This document shows positions 1 through 8,515 of a stretch of 43,563 bases of DNA, piece by piece. The DNA is from Kiritimatiellia bacterium (GTDB lineage Bacteria; Verrucomicrobiota; Kiritimatiellia; RFP12; UBA1067). Location: assembly GCA_017525225.1 (NCBI GenBank), contig JAFXTB010000136.1:1-43563 (forward strand), read 5' to 3'. How positions within the stretch are numbered: the first letter of the stretch is position 1; each line of letters begins with the position of its first letter. Both the position numbers and the translations under genes were made by a program. The notes under the pieces are model-generated. The model worked only from the letters and a program-made list of their open reading frames with translations, made no database searches and was not told the origin of the DNA.

Positions 1-157
1 CGCCAAAAATCTTCTCCGCGGCGGCGACCGTTCCTCTGTTCTCCACCTTCCAACCGGAAAGTCCCTCCTTGAAATCGGCCGTAAACACCGTGGCCGCCTC
101 CACACCAGCAGCAAGGAGGATTGCGGCAGACGCTCCAACAAGACATGACACCTTCAT
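1..157 (-). CDS. Exported protein, N-terminal fragment (runs off the left edge)
   Basis: The frame opens with ATG at 157 and stays open to the window edge, giving 52 visible residues. The first 21 or so (MKVSCLVGASAAILLAAGVEA) form a typical Sec signal peptide: one basic residue, a hydrophobic core and an AxA-like end. The mature start (ATVFTADFKEGLSGW) resembles the beginning of a beta-sandwich or carbohydrate-binding module, but too little is visible to name a family. The ATG overlaps the TGA stop of the upstream 1449-residue gene in an ATGA junction, so the two are almost certainly cotranscribed and translationally coupled. No function is claimed beyond an exported partner of that gene. 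Confidence 0.7.
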   Translation of the reverse strand, partial: MKVSCLVGASAAILLAAGVEAATVFTADFKEGLSGWKVENRGTVAAAEKIFG

Positions 158-3100
158 TGGGCTGCCCCTTTCTCACGTTCCGTTTTTCTGTAAAGTTCGA
201 TCTGGTCGAAGAAAACGGCCTTTATGCAGGGATTTTCGCCATCAACCACCTTGCCGTTGCCTATCCACAGCTTTTCGCTGCCAGCCGGGCTCCAGGTCCC
301 CTCCACATCATACCAGGCGTAGCCGTTGCCCGCGACCTTCTTCATGCCGACATGGAAGTTCCGTATGTCGCGCTTGGAGTATTTGACGATGTCGCAGGTG
401 CCAACCGAGAACGCCGTACCCTTCTCCACACCTGTCTTCTCGACCCTCGCGTGTACACGTACCCCGATCTTCACCCCGGGCTCCTTCAGGAAGGAGTCCT
501 CATGGAACGAGAGGCAGTGGTGCATCGCGCCCGGCGCGGCAGCGCCCATACGAATCGCCTTGCCGCCTGCCGCGAGCGGATCTTTGACTCGTCTTGTCGC
601 AGTGCGGTCGTCGACTCGCAAATCGGCCGCCGGCACTACGATGCGGTCCGTGTTCCTGCCGGTTCCGGTCAAGTCCGCCATCGCCAACCCTTCTACGTGT
701 GCCCGCACCATCTCGCTGTCGCGGAACTTGTTGAGTCCCTCGACTCGGGCGAAGTCGGCAAGGACGCGCTCGGCCACCGGCTTAAGCGCCGCACGTTCGC
801 CCTTCGGGTCGTCCACGTTGCCAGGCAGCAGCGAATACTTTACCCCGAACTTCGACCTGACAAGCCTCACGAGGTCGACGTTGTGACGCGCCCAGTAGAC
901 GTTCTCGCGGCGTATGGGATCGTCCTTCACCAGCTCCAGCGCGGCCGTCCATTTCGCCGACCACTCGTCGAAGAAGTCGATTGGCTGGAAAGAATCGTCC
1001 AGCCTGGTGCCCCACATGACAAGCGGCTCCTTCTCCTCGTCACGATTTCTCTCCTGCGCGACAAGCGCATCGTAGTAGCCCCTTGCGACTTTGGAGGCCG
1101 CGCCGTAGTACCCTTTGAAGAACCGATCCAGCAGCGGCTCCAGCGGCTGTTCCGGATTCCAGAGGAGATGCCCGATGACCCATGTCTTCAGCGCTTCGTC
1201 CACACATTTGACTCCGTAGTGGTCGCCTTCCTCAAATACGCCAAACACGCCCATTTCCTTGAAGTACCGGAAATTCGCAGGCATCACGTGCGTGCACTCG
1301 AACGGCTGGAACAGATACTTGAAGTTCGCCGAATAGTCCCAGATGTATATCTTGTCGGTAAGCTCCTTCCACTTCCTGAAGTTCTCGACAAACTCCCGGC
1401 ACCCCTTCCAGCGCGACTCGCGGATCGGCTTGGAGAAATCGCAGGCATCGGTGCAGTAGCAGATCATGACGTTGGGATGCACCTTCATCGTCTTCGGGGG
1501 CTTAAGCGTGTACATGTAGGCGAACGTCAGGATGTTGACATCCGGATATTCACCCGACACGCGCTCCGCCACGTAGTTGGCCATGTGGACAAGCGAGGCC
1601 GAAGGCGAGCCCTCCCGTTCATCAAGCGCCTTGCAGTCCGCACACTGGCAATTATGCTTGAAGTCGTTCGGGTAGATCGAATAGTACTTGCAGCGGGGGT
1701 AGTTCTTGCGAAGGCGTTCCTTCATCTGCGCAACGAGGAAATCGAGAAAACCCGTGTTGGTGAGACAGCGCTGCGCGCGCATACCGCGCCGCTGGCCGCC
1801 AACCATGGCGAACCAATCGGGATGATCCTTGAAGTACTTTCCGGGCGGACAAAGGCTGTCGAAGATCGCACCGCCCGTCGTCGTGTCCTTCGCATGGTCG
1901 CGTCCACCCAGTTCCTCGGGATACTTGATGCGAAAACCGTTCACCTTCAGCTTGGCCGCAAACCCGACATTACGCAAGTGATCGGTCCAGTTGAGGTCGC
2001 GCAGCAGAAACGCCGGCCGCTGCACATCGTCAAGCGTCGACGAAACCTCTATGCTGTCGCGCGGCGGGACCACGTCAAGGTTGGGTGCAAGCCATTCACA
2101 CCCGCAATGGCGCTCTAGGAAATCATATACTCCGAAGAGCGTGCCATGTACGCCGCTCCCCTCGATACGGAAATGCGGCGGCGTTGCGACAAGGCGGAAT
2201 CCGTCGTTGCCCAGCTCCCTGGCTCCGCCACCGAGGAAGATTCCGCGTTCAGGCGCGATGTTCGTCGCTATCGGCAGAGTGACACCGGTCATCGCGCATA
2301 CGTATTTCTGGAGTTCCATCGCAGCGAACGCCTGCGATGGCGACGGGCCTTCGGGCAGGACGATGGTGTAGTTCGGCAGGCGGTCGCGCACGGCAAGCGT
2401 CAAGCGCCCGGTCTTTCCTGAATCGCATATCGTTTCCCTGACCCCGGTCAGCTGGCGCAGCTTCCATTCGAGATTCGCGCGGTCGCAGACGTAGCCCATC
2501 GTCGGCTCCCAGCCGAGCGCCGAGTCGAATTCCACGAGCGGCATCGCTTCGCGCACGTTGCGTTCTTCGTCGTCCAGCACCGCAAGCATCGCGGCGGAGT
2601 CCTTTGCGAGCCCCGCGCGATAGAACCGCTTGACGTTGGCCAGAGTCCGCACCGAGGCCAGATAGAACGCCCCCACGCCAAGATGCCGCCGCGCCACGTC
2701 GCGCTTCGCCTCTGGCACGAGCGGCATCGCCGCCGCCAGCTTGCGCACACCCTTCTCCAGCAGCGCGATCTCGCGTGCGCACGTGTCGATCTCGCCGTCC
2801 AGCGCCTCCTTCGGACGCACAAATTTCGGCATCATGTACTTCCATCCCGTGCCCTTCGACACGCCTTCGCTCTTCGCCAGGTTCGGATTGAGCGGAGGCG
2901 GCAGGCGTTCGCCCGGCAGGACGAGCGGATAGACCGGTCCCACGCGCAACGGTCCCCAGAAGTCCGCGTCGCCCGTAGAGTGCCACGCGAAGGCCTCGTC
3001 CCAATCCTTCCACGCGTCGAGCGCGGCCGGGGCGGCGGCGAGGCCGAAGTCACGCGCGGCGATCGCGGCAAGTGCGCGGTCGAAGTCTGCGTCCGTCGTC

Positions 3101-4503
3101 TCGGCGGTGAACGCGATCTTGGCGAGTTCGGAAATGAAATTCGGCTGGAAGCCGTAGTGGTGGCTTTCCATGAGCGCCTTGACGCCCCACATCTTCTGCG
3201 CGGCGCGAAGCGCATCGAAGCGGGTCTTCCAGCGTCCCGGCGCCGGCACGTACGGCGCTACGCCCGAATCCCACGTGCGTCCGCCGGTGTTCGATATCGT
3301 CATCACCGGGATCCCGCGTCGCACGGCGACGTCGGCCTCGCTACGGAAGACGGCGCTAGGCCCTGGCGCGGCGATCGAGTAGTCCGTCACGAAGAACTCC
3401 GCGTTGCCGCGCCGAACGGGCGGATCGCCGCGAACCCAAGTGACGAGCAGCGTGAGGTCGGTCGGGATCTTCTCCAGAAGCGGCAGACGCAGCTCGGCCG
3501 GTTTCTTGAACCAGTTGTACGTCCAGAACACCACCTCGAAATCCTTGTTGTGTTCGCGCGTGACGGATTTCACGAGATCAAGCCATTCCGGCCAGTCGCT
3601 CACGGGCCAGAAACCGTTGAGCTTCGTGCCTTTCTTCTGCCATCCCTCCTGCCACCAATAGCCGCCCATGCCGGGGTCGCGGGAAGGAAACGCGCATGAC
3701 TCGCCCACGCAGATGAGTCCCTTCAGTCCCGGCGCGTTCTTCACGATCGCGCCGTAGGTGGCGGCGTACCATTCGCGCGCGCCCGGGTCGAGCGGATGCA
3801 TCTTCGCCGCCTTTTCCGGGAAGCTCGCATACGCCCACACATCGATTCCGCGCTTCGCCGCGCGGGCGACAAGCGCGTTCATGTCGACCTTCCCCGCGCG
3901 CGTGACATCGGGCGGATCCTCGATGAACACCAGTATCGCGTCCATGCCGGAGTGGGCGAGCTGGTCGAGATATTCGTCGGGGAACGTCTCGACTGCGTAG
4001 CCGGAGTGCGTCATGCGCGGGGAAAAGAGGCGCGTATAGATGCGGCTTCCGCGCCTCACAGCGGGCCGTCCCCGCGTGCTCATCTCGTCCTCAAGCCGGA
4101 TACACCCCTGGTACGCCTCGCGCGCCGACGCACCCGTGACGCGAATCCTTCGCTCGCCAACCTCGATCTTCGATTGAAGTTCCTTCAGCGTCGGATCGAC
4201 GGCAATCTCGATGCTCCCGCCCGATACGCCGTCCTTTCCGCCTTCGACCTTCCATTTCCCAAGGTAGTCCTTGAGATCCTTCGCTGCATGCCGCACTACC
4301 GGCGTATCCGAAAGCGGCACCATCCGCCATGAAGCATCCACCGCGATTTCATCCGCCGCCAAAGGCATCGCGTCTAAAGCGACAACCCTCTCCGGGTGCA
4401 AGTCAAGAAGCCTCGCCCGAAAGGCATAGTTCGTCTCTCCCCACGCGGCAAGGCATGCGAACGAGAGCTCGAACATGAAAGCCAGTACGGTGCTTTTCGT
4501 CAT
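154..4503 (-). CDS. Large exported two-module hydrolase-like protein (GH-type barrel + DUF4838-like)
   Basis: 1449 residues. The start is ATG at 4503, chosen because it overlaps the stop of the regulator gene (ATGA) and is followed by a signal peptide (MTKSTVLAFMFELSFACLAA). The frame also stays open further upstream, but that part lies inside the regulator. Two similar halves are visible. Residues about 30-690 have an N-terminal fold typical of GH20b/GH67 N-domains (HAAKDLKDYL) and then a TIM-barrel-like stretch (GMDAILVFIEDPP, GLICVGESC). Residues about 695-1280 repeat such an N-domain (AAMELQKYVCAMTG) and continue as a DUF4838-like region with the CQCADC cluster near residue 954. The last 165 residues look like a beta-sandwich carbohydrate-binding module. 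Export and sequence style suggest action on polysaccharides. The substrate is unknown and catalytic residues are not assigned. Confidence 0.75.
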   Translation of the reverse strand: MTKSTVLAFMFELSFACLAAWGETNYAFRARLLDLHPERVVALDAMPLAADEIAVDASWRMVPLSDTPVVRHAAKDLKDYLGKWKVEGGKDGVSGGSIEIAVDPTLKELQSKIEVGERRIRVTGASAREAYQGCIRLEDEMSTRGRPAVRRGSRIYTRLFSPRMTHSGYAVETFPDEYLDQLAHSGMDAILVFIEDPPDVTRAGKVDMNALVARAAKRGIDVWAYASFPEKAAKMHPLDPGAREWYAATYGAIVKNAPGLKGLICVGESCAFPSRDPGMGGYWWQEGWQKKGTKLNGFWPVSDWPEWLDLVKSVTREHNKDFEVVFWTYNWFKKPAELRLPLLEKIPTDLTLLVTWVRGDPPVRRGNAEFFVTDYSIAAPGPSAVFRSEADVAVRRGIPVMTISNTGGRTWDSGVAPYVPAPGRWKTRFDALRAAQKMWGVKALMESHHYGFQPNFISELAKIAFTAETTDADFDRALAAIAARDFGLAAAPAALDAWKDWDEAFAWHSTGDADFWGPLRVGPVYPLVLPGERLPPPLNPNLAKSEGVSKGTGWKYMMPKFVRPKEALDGEIDTCAREIALLEKGVRKLAAAMPLVPEAKRDVARRHLGVGAFYLASVRTLANVKRFYRAGLAKDSAAMLAVLDDEERNVREAMPLVEFDSALGWEPTMGYVCDRANLEWKLRQLTGVRETICDSGKTGRLTLAVRDRLPNYTIVLPEGPSPSQAFAAMELQKYVCAMTGVTLPIATNIAPERGIFLGGGARELGNDGFRLVATPPHFRIEGSGVHGTLFGVYDFLERHCGCEWLAPNLDVVPPRDSIEVSSTLDDVQRPAFLLRDLNWTDHLRNVGFAAKLKVNGFRIKYPEELGGRDHAKDTTTGGAIFDSLCPPGKYFKDHPDWFAMVGGQRRGMRAQRCLTNTGFLDFLVAQMKERLRKNYPRCKYYSIYPNDFKHNCQCADCKALDEREGSPSASLVHMANYVAERVSGEYPDVNILTFAYMYTLKPPKTMKVHPNVMICYCTDACDFSKPIRESRWKGCREFVENFRKWKELTDKIYIWDYSANFKYLFQPFECTHVMPANFRYFKEMGVFGVFEEGDHYGVKCVDEALKTWVIGHLLWNPEQPLEPLLDRFFKGYYGAASKVARGYYDALVAQERNRDEEKEPLVMWGTRLDDSFQPIDFFDEWSAKWTAALELVKDDPIRRENVYWARHNVDLVRLVRSKFGVKYSLLPGNVDDPKGERAALKPVAERVLADFARVEGLNKFRDSEMVRAHVEGLAMADLTGTGRNTDRIVVPAADLRVDDRTATRRVKDPLAAGGKAIRMGAAAPGAMHHCLSFHEDSFLKEPGVKIGVRVHARVEKTGVEKGTAFSVGTCDIVKYSKRDIRNFHVGMKKVAGNGYAWYDVEGTWSPAGSEKLWIGNGKVVDGENPCIKAVFFDQIELYRKTEREKGAAQ

Positions 4504-5633
4504 TTCGCCCTCCGCTTTCGTGGCAGGACACGGACCGGGAACGTATCGCCCGTCACGTATTCCGGCGTAATCGCGACGTTGCTGCACGTGGTCCGCGACT
4601 CCAGCAGATCGACGATCCGCCGTGCAAACGCCTCGCCCTGGGCGAACCAGTTCCATTCGATTCGCGTCACCTCCTGCCACCAAACAGGCTCGAATCCTTT
4701 GGTCGCAAGGGAGACGAAACGTACGTCGTCCGGGAAGCGGATGCCGTGGCGCGCGAACGATATGAGCGCGCCGGAAGCAAGATAGTCGTCGGTGAAATAG
4801 ACGAGGTCGGGCAAGGCGCCCTTCCCCTTGGCCAGCAGCTTCTCGACAGCGGCAAGTCCCACCCGCTGGACATGGCCATAATGCCGGAACTCCACCGTCT
4901 CCTTCACGCGTAACGTGGACACGCCAATGCCTGAGCGCCTGAGTGCGGCGACAGCGGAGGCGTAACCCTTCTCGAAGCCAACCTCCATGACGCTGCGAAC
5001 GCCCGCAGCCTTGCAGTGCGCAGCGAAATCGGCAATGGCCGACCGGTAATCTGTTACGACGACGCCCCGGCACGAACCTGGCATCTTGCCGTTGTACGGC
5101 TTCGCGCCATCGTCTGCAACCACATAGTCAACACCCGCCCGCGCAACGGCGGCAAGCACCTCGGGCCGCGCATGCAAAAGCACGACCAGACTCGGTCGGG
5201 CGGCAAGCGCGGCGGAAAGGCGCGAGATGTCGGTTTCCTCTATGAAGCGCGACGGCATGTCAATCGACGCCAGGAGAAAACCTGCCGCCGTCATGCTCTC
5301 GCGCAGCGTCGCCGCAAGAACGCTCGCGTATGCCGAGACCGTACCGCCTGCGTTCACGAAGAGCACAGTTCCGCGCCACGCCGTTGATTTCCTCGGCACG
5401 ACAAAGCTTCCCGAATGCGGACGCGAACGAATCAGCCCTTCTCGTCCAAGCTGCTTCACGACGGCGGCGGAGACGATCATCGACACGCCGAACTCGTCGC
5501 ATATTTCGCGACACGTCGGGAAGTGTTCGCCTCCCGCGAGACGCCCGTCCGCAATGGCAGCCCTGTATCCGTCGCAAATCTGCTTCGTCAGCGACTTCGC
5601 CATCAACCTGTCTATGGTAAATAATCCTTGCAT
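4500..5633 (-). CDS. GntR-type transcriptional regulator with LacI-like sensor domain
   Basis: 377 residues from ATG 5633, chosen because AGGTGG lies 5 nt upstream. A GTG three codons earlier is possible. Residues about 10-80 form a winged helix of the GntR type (CREICDEFGVSMIVSAAVVK, then GLIRSRPHSGSFVVPR). The rest resembles a periplasmic-binding-protein fold as in LacI/GalR regulators (YFTDDYLASGALISFARHGI, FPDDVRFVSLATKG), so it probably senses a sugar. It is the first gene of an operon: its TGA overlaps the ATG of the large hydrolase gene, so it very likely controls that gene and itself. It has its own sigma70-like promoter at 5663-5691. The ligand and operator are not identifiable. Confidence 0.88.
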   Translation of the reverse strand: MQGLFTIDRLMAKSLTKQICDGYRAAIADGRLAGGEHFPTCREICDEFGVSMIVSAAVVKQLGREGLIRSRPHSGSFVVPRKSTAWRGTVLFVNAGGTVSAYASVLAATLRESMTAAGFLLASIDMPSRFIEETDISRLSAALAARPSLVVLLHARPEVLAAVARAGVDYVVADDGAKPYNGKMPGSCRGVVVTDYRSAIADFAAHCKAAGVRSVMEVGFEKGYASAVAALRRSGIGVSTLRVKETVEFRHYGHVQRVGLAAVEKLLAKGKGALPDLVYFTDDYLASGALISFARHGIRFPDDVRFVSLATKGFEPVWWQEVTRIEWNWFAQGEAFARRIVDLLESRTTCSNVAITPEYVTGDTFPVRVLPRKRRAK

Positions 5634-5662
5634 CAAATCCACCTGAAATGCCTATGCGCGGA

Positions 5663-5691
5663 ATTATATAAAATATGTATAATGAAGTCAA
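5663..5691 (-). promoter_or_regulatory. Sigma70-type promoter of the GntR regulator operon
   Basis: Reading the minus strand, TTGACT (5686-5691) and TATAAT (5663-5668) are separated by exactly 17 bp of AT-rich spacer. This is nearly the full consensus and the strongest promoter match in the window. The predicted transcript starts near 5656, leaving a leader of about 23 nt with AGGTGG before the ATG at 5633. Confidence 0.85.
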
Positions 5692-5788
5692 ACGCAAAAT
5701 TGCACAAACGAACTGGGCGGGTCGTGCAGGCGCGAGCTGACGAAAACCCTGCCCCGCTTAGCAGATCGGCAATGCCGCCTCCTTGGGG

Positions 5789-7132
5789 CTAAAGGCAATG
5801 TGCCATGTAGAATGGCAGATAGGTGATGTCGGCATCCGTTTCGTAATCGCCGGTACACACGACATACCTCGTACCCAGGTTTGTGGGATGATGTCTGACG
5901 AGCCAATCGAGAGACGCATGAACGCGATAGCCGGAGCTTTTCACCTCCACGGGACACACCTTGATTCCATTCCTGAAAAGGAAGTCCACCTCGACCCTAG
6001 GATTGGAACGCGAGTGGAAAAGGAGGTCGTATCCCCTGCTCACGAGCGCTTGCGCCATGTAATTCTCGAAAAACATTCCTTCGTTGACGCCAAGTTTGTC
6101 GTACAGCACGCCACGCAAAAGGCGACCATCCACATCGTGCGTCCCCACCATTGCCTGTGTCAGCAACAGTCCGGTATCAAGCGAGTAGCACTTGAATGTC
6201 GTCTCTTCCAGGTTCATTTCCAACCCCACATCCGGATTGGTGGAATTGTAGGCAATATTCGCTATCATGGCGTCGCTGAGCCAAAGAAAGGCATTCTCGT
6301 AACGCCGCATCCGGGCGTTGCGATCCAGATCGGTAAGATGGAATTTCTTTTCGCGCGTGTTTAGTGCCGAAGGGATATGTCTGAACAGAGCCCGCACCTT
6401 TGATGCGTAGCCCTTGGCGTATTTGCCGATATCGGCGTTGTACAGCGAGAGTATCTCGCGCTTCGCCACCTCGCACGCCTCCAGGCGGTGGTCGTCGCCC
6501 AGGCAATAGGCTTCTACGGATTGCGGCATTCCACCCACGACCATGTATTGCCTCGCCAGTCTTACCGTGTCGGCATGAAGCCATTCCATCGGCTTCTTTT
6601 CGATGAAACATTCGCGTATGCGGTCTGCCGTCCTGTCCGCACCAAGCGCCCAGAGGAACTCTTCGAAGTCAAGGGGGAACATTTTCATCTTGTGCTCTTC
6701 GCTTGGGATGACGATATCCTTGACGTTTTCGTGTATCCCCAAGAGCGAACCGGTTTCGATGTAATGGTACTTGCCGTATTCCATCAACTGCTTGATCGCT
6801 TCGCGCGCGACAGGAAAACGTTGTACTTCGTCGAATACGACGCAACTTCTGCCTGGGATCAAGGAGACGTGGTGTAGAGTCTGAAGCCTTTCCAGCGTAC
6901 CTTCGATGTCGTTCTCCTCCGTAAACGCCTTCTTGCTTTCTTGGACGAGCCGACCTTTGCGGGAGAAATCGATGAAGATTGATGTCTCGTACTCTTTCTG
7001 GACGAATTCCTGTACGAGATGGGTTTTGCCGACTCGTCTTGCACCCTCTATCAGCAAAGCGTATTTGTCGGCAAGTTTCTCCTTCCATTCCTTCATCTGT
7101 GAGTATGCTTTACGTTTGAAATTAACGCCCAT
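5789..7132 (-). CDS. AAA ATPase with DUF4143-type PD-(D/E)XK-like C-terminus
   Basis: 447 residues. ATG 7132 is preferred over in-frame GTG codons at 7135 and 7141 because AAAGGG sits 8 nt upstream. Walker A is GARRVGKT (residues 30-37) and Walker B is VVFDE (98-102), matching the AAA_14 family. The C-terminal part has the DUF4143 pattern, with D383 (VEVDFLF) and E396-x-K398 (VEVKSS) laid out like a PD-(D/E)XK nuclease core. Families of this kind are widespread, usually single-gene and patchily distributed; their physiological role is not established. By eye the region is near 50 percent GC against more than 60 percent in neighbours, suggesting horizontal acquisition. It stands alone, with its own promoter and an upstream repeat array. 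Confidence 0.88.
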   Translation of the reverse strand: MGVNFKRKAYSQMKEWKEKLADKYALLIEGARRVGKTHLVQEFVQKEYETSIFIDFSRKGRLVQESKKAFTEENDIEGTLERLQTLHHVSLIPGRSCVVFDEVQRFPVAREAIKQLMEYGKYHYIETGSLLGIHENVKDIVIPSEEHKMKMFPLDFEEFLWALGADRTADRIRECFIEKKPMEWLHADTVRLARQYMVVGGMPQSVEAYCLGDDHRLEACEVAKREILSLYNADIGKYAKGYASKVRALFRHIPSALNTREKKFHLTDLDRNARMRRYENAFLWLSDAMIANIAYNSTNPDVGLEMNLEETTFKCYSLDTGLLLTQAMVGTHDVDGRLLRGVLYDKLGVNEGMFFENYMAQALVSRGYDLLFHSRSNPRVEVDFLFRNGIKVCPVEVKSSGYRVHASLDWLVRHHPTNLGTRYVVCTGDYETDADITYLPFYMAHCL

Positions 7133-7164
7133 CACAATCACCCTTTCCTTGGTAGTTCAGGCGA

Positions 7165-7193
7165 ATTATTGCATATTATCTTCAGGATGTCAA
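7165..7193 (-). promoter_or_regulatory. Sigma70-type promoter of the AAA_14/DUF4143 ATPase
   Basis: TTGACA at 7188-7193 and AATAAT at 7165-7170 (minus strand) are separated by 17 bp. The -35 is a perfect consensus hexamer. Three direct repeats lie immediately upstream (7201-7284), which is where activator or operator sites would sit. Confidence 0.75.
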
Positions 7194-7200
7194 TATCAAT

Positions 7201-7284
7201 TGTCACCGTATCGCCAAAGTTAGATATTATAATTGTCACGATATCGCCAAAATTCAAAAGATTATCTGTCACGAAATAGCCAAT
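7201..7284. repeat. Three direct repeats with 33-bp period upstream of the ATPase promoter
   Basis: An 18-nt core, TGTCACGATATCGCCAAA in copy 2 (7234), recurs at 7201 with two mismatches and at 7267 with three. Copies begin exactly 33 bp apart, about three helical turns, so they lie on one face of the DNA. The array ends about 8 bp upstream of the -35 hexamer of the ATPase gene. The DNA between cores is AT-rich and not conserved. The array could be a regulator binding array. A 67-codon open frame crosses it on the minus strand and shows an 11-residue repeat, but only because 33 is a multiple of three. Confidence 0.8.
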
Positions 7285-7311
7285 ATTCCCCGCCGCCGCA
7301 ACCGAATAATG

Positions 7312-7341
7312 GTGATAAAAAAGTCCGACCTTTTTTATCAC
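7312..7341 (-). terminator. Perfect 12-bp hairpin, probable terminator of the serA/F-protein operon
   Basis: GTGATAAAAAAG (7312-7323) and CTTTTTTATCAC (7330-7341) are exact complements around a 6-nt loop. The hairpin lies 14 bp beyond the stop codon of the type II secretion F gene (7356). The A/T-rich stem provides T runs on both strands, so it could work in either direction. It also marks the border between GC-rich chromosomal sequence and the lower-GC ATPase island. Confidence 0.6.
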
Positions 7342-7355
7342 TCGTTAACTTTCCC

Positions 7356-8489
7356 CTACCCGATTGCCTTCGACATGTTAAATACCGCCATCAGGATGGC
7401 CACGGCCACGAAGCCGACGACGGCGGCGATGGTGACGATGAGGATCGGCTCGAGGGCGTTGGTGAACGCGGTGATGTTGCGGTCCATGTCCTTCTGGTAG
7501 CGTTTGCCGATGTTCTCCAGCGAGGACGCCATGTCGCCCGCCTGTTCGCCGACGGCGAGCATGTCCGTCATCATGCGCGGAAACGCGCCCGAGGCGGCAA
7601 GCGGCCCCGAGATGGTGGTACCGTCCGTCACGCGCTTTCGCGCCACGGATATGGCCTTGCCGATCACCGCGTTGCCGCAGGTCTCCTCTGCGATCTTGAG
7701 GGCGTTGAGTACGTTCACCCCGTTCGAGAGGAGCGTCTTGAGCGTGAAGGCGAGCGAGGCGTACACCCCGTTGGCTATGATCCCCTTGATGAGAGGGGCC
7801 TTCAGCTTCCAGCCATCCACCTTCAGGCGGCCTGAAGGCGTGGCGGCCCACTTGCGGAACCAGATGACGAGCGCCACGACGCCCGCAGCCATGAACCAGC
7901 CGTAGTGGATGAAGGCGTGGCTCGCGCCGATGAGGATCCGCGTCGGCAGGGGCAGCGCCGCCCCCATCGAGTCGAACACCTTCTGGAACTGCGGGATGAT
8001 CCAGACGAGCGCGGCTATGACCGCTATCACACCGAAGCACAGCACTACGCACGGATACGACAGGGCGCTCTTGATCTTGCCCTTCATCGAATCGTTGCGC
8101 TCGTAGTGGTCCACCAGCCGCCGCAGCACCTCGATCATGGCGCCAGACGATTCGCCGGCCTTGATCATGTTGCCGTAGAGCGGCTGGAAGGTCCTGGGGT
8201 GGTGCTTCACCGCGTCAGAGAACGCCTCGCCGTTGACGATGCGGTCGCAGAGGTCGCGGCAGATGACGCGCTGGGGGCTGGCCTCCTCGCCCTGGTTCGC
8301 GAGGCAGCTCAAGGCCTGGCCGAGCGTCATGCCCGCTTCAAGGAGGTCCGCAAGCTCGCTCGTGAAGAGCAGAACCTCGACCTCCTTCATCTGCGGCATC
8401 TTCGGCTCGGCCTTGCGGCGGCCGGCGGCGGCCTTGCGCGCCACCGGCTTCGCCACAACAGGCCTCTTCGCTGTCGTCCTTTCCTTCAC
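7356..8489 (-). CDS. Type II secretion/type IV pilus assembly protein, F (PilC/GspF) family
   Basis: 377 residues from GTG 8489, with AGAAGG 7 nt upstream. After a basic, Ala/Lys-rich N-terminus (about 30 residues) come the two repeated F domains of this family: the first starts at LLFTSELADLLEAGMTLGQA, the second at LAFTLKTLLSNGVNVLNALK. Each is followed by hydrophobic segments (LCFGVIAVIAALVWII, WFMAAGVVALVIWF and a C-terminal IVTIAAVVGFVAVAILM). It would be the inner-membrane platform of a pseudopilus or pilus machine. It follows serA after a 26-nt gap and no other secretion gene is in view, so the partner E and G proteins must lie elsewhere. The family assignment is firm; whether secretion or pilus is open. 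Confidence 0.9.
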   Translation of the reverse strand: MKERTTAKRPVVAKPVARKAAAGRRKAEPKMPQMKEVEVLLFTSELADLLEAGMTLGQALSCLANQGEEASPQRVICRDLCDRIVNGEAFSDAVKHHPRTFQPLYGNMIKAGESSGAMIEVLRRLVDHYERNDSMKGKIKSALSYPCVVLCFGVIAVIAALVWIIPQFQKVFDSMGAALPLPTRILIGASHAFIHYGWFMAAGVVALVIWFRKWAATPSGRLKVDGWKLKAPLIKGIIANGVYASLAFTLKTLLSNGVNVLNALKIAEETCGNAVIGKAISVARKRVTDGTTISGPLAASGAFPRMMTDMLAVGEQAGDMASSLENIGKRYQKDMDRNITAFTNALEPILIVTIAAVVGFVAVAILMAVFNMSKAIG

Positions 8490-8515
8490 CTTGCAGCCTT
8501 CTCGACTTCAGGACC

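Noticed and set aside
121-2118. Long plus-strand open frame of 665 codons
   Set aside because: It lies wholly opposite the 1449-residue hydrolase gene, shows arginine-rich composition typical of antisense frames in GC-rich DNA, and has no domain or ribosome-binding site.
4504-5073. Upstream extension of the 1449-residue protein
   Set aside because: The frame is open but lies inside the regulator gene; the ATGA junction at 4500-4503 followed by a signal peptide fixes the start.
7201-7284. CRISPR array
   Set aside because: Only three diverging 18-nt cores with 15-nt gaps, no conserved 24-37-nt repeat and no cas genes.
7138-7341. 67-codon minus-strand frame with an 11-residue repeat
   Set aside because: The repeat arises because the DNA repeats have a 33-bp period; the frame overlaps the promoter of the ATPase gene and the terminator hairpin, and has no ribosome-binding site.
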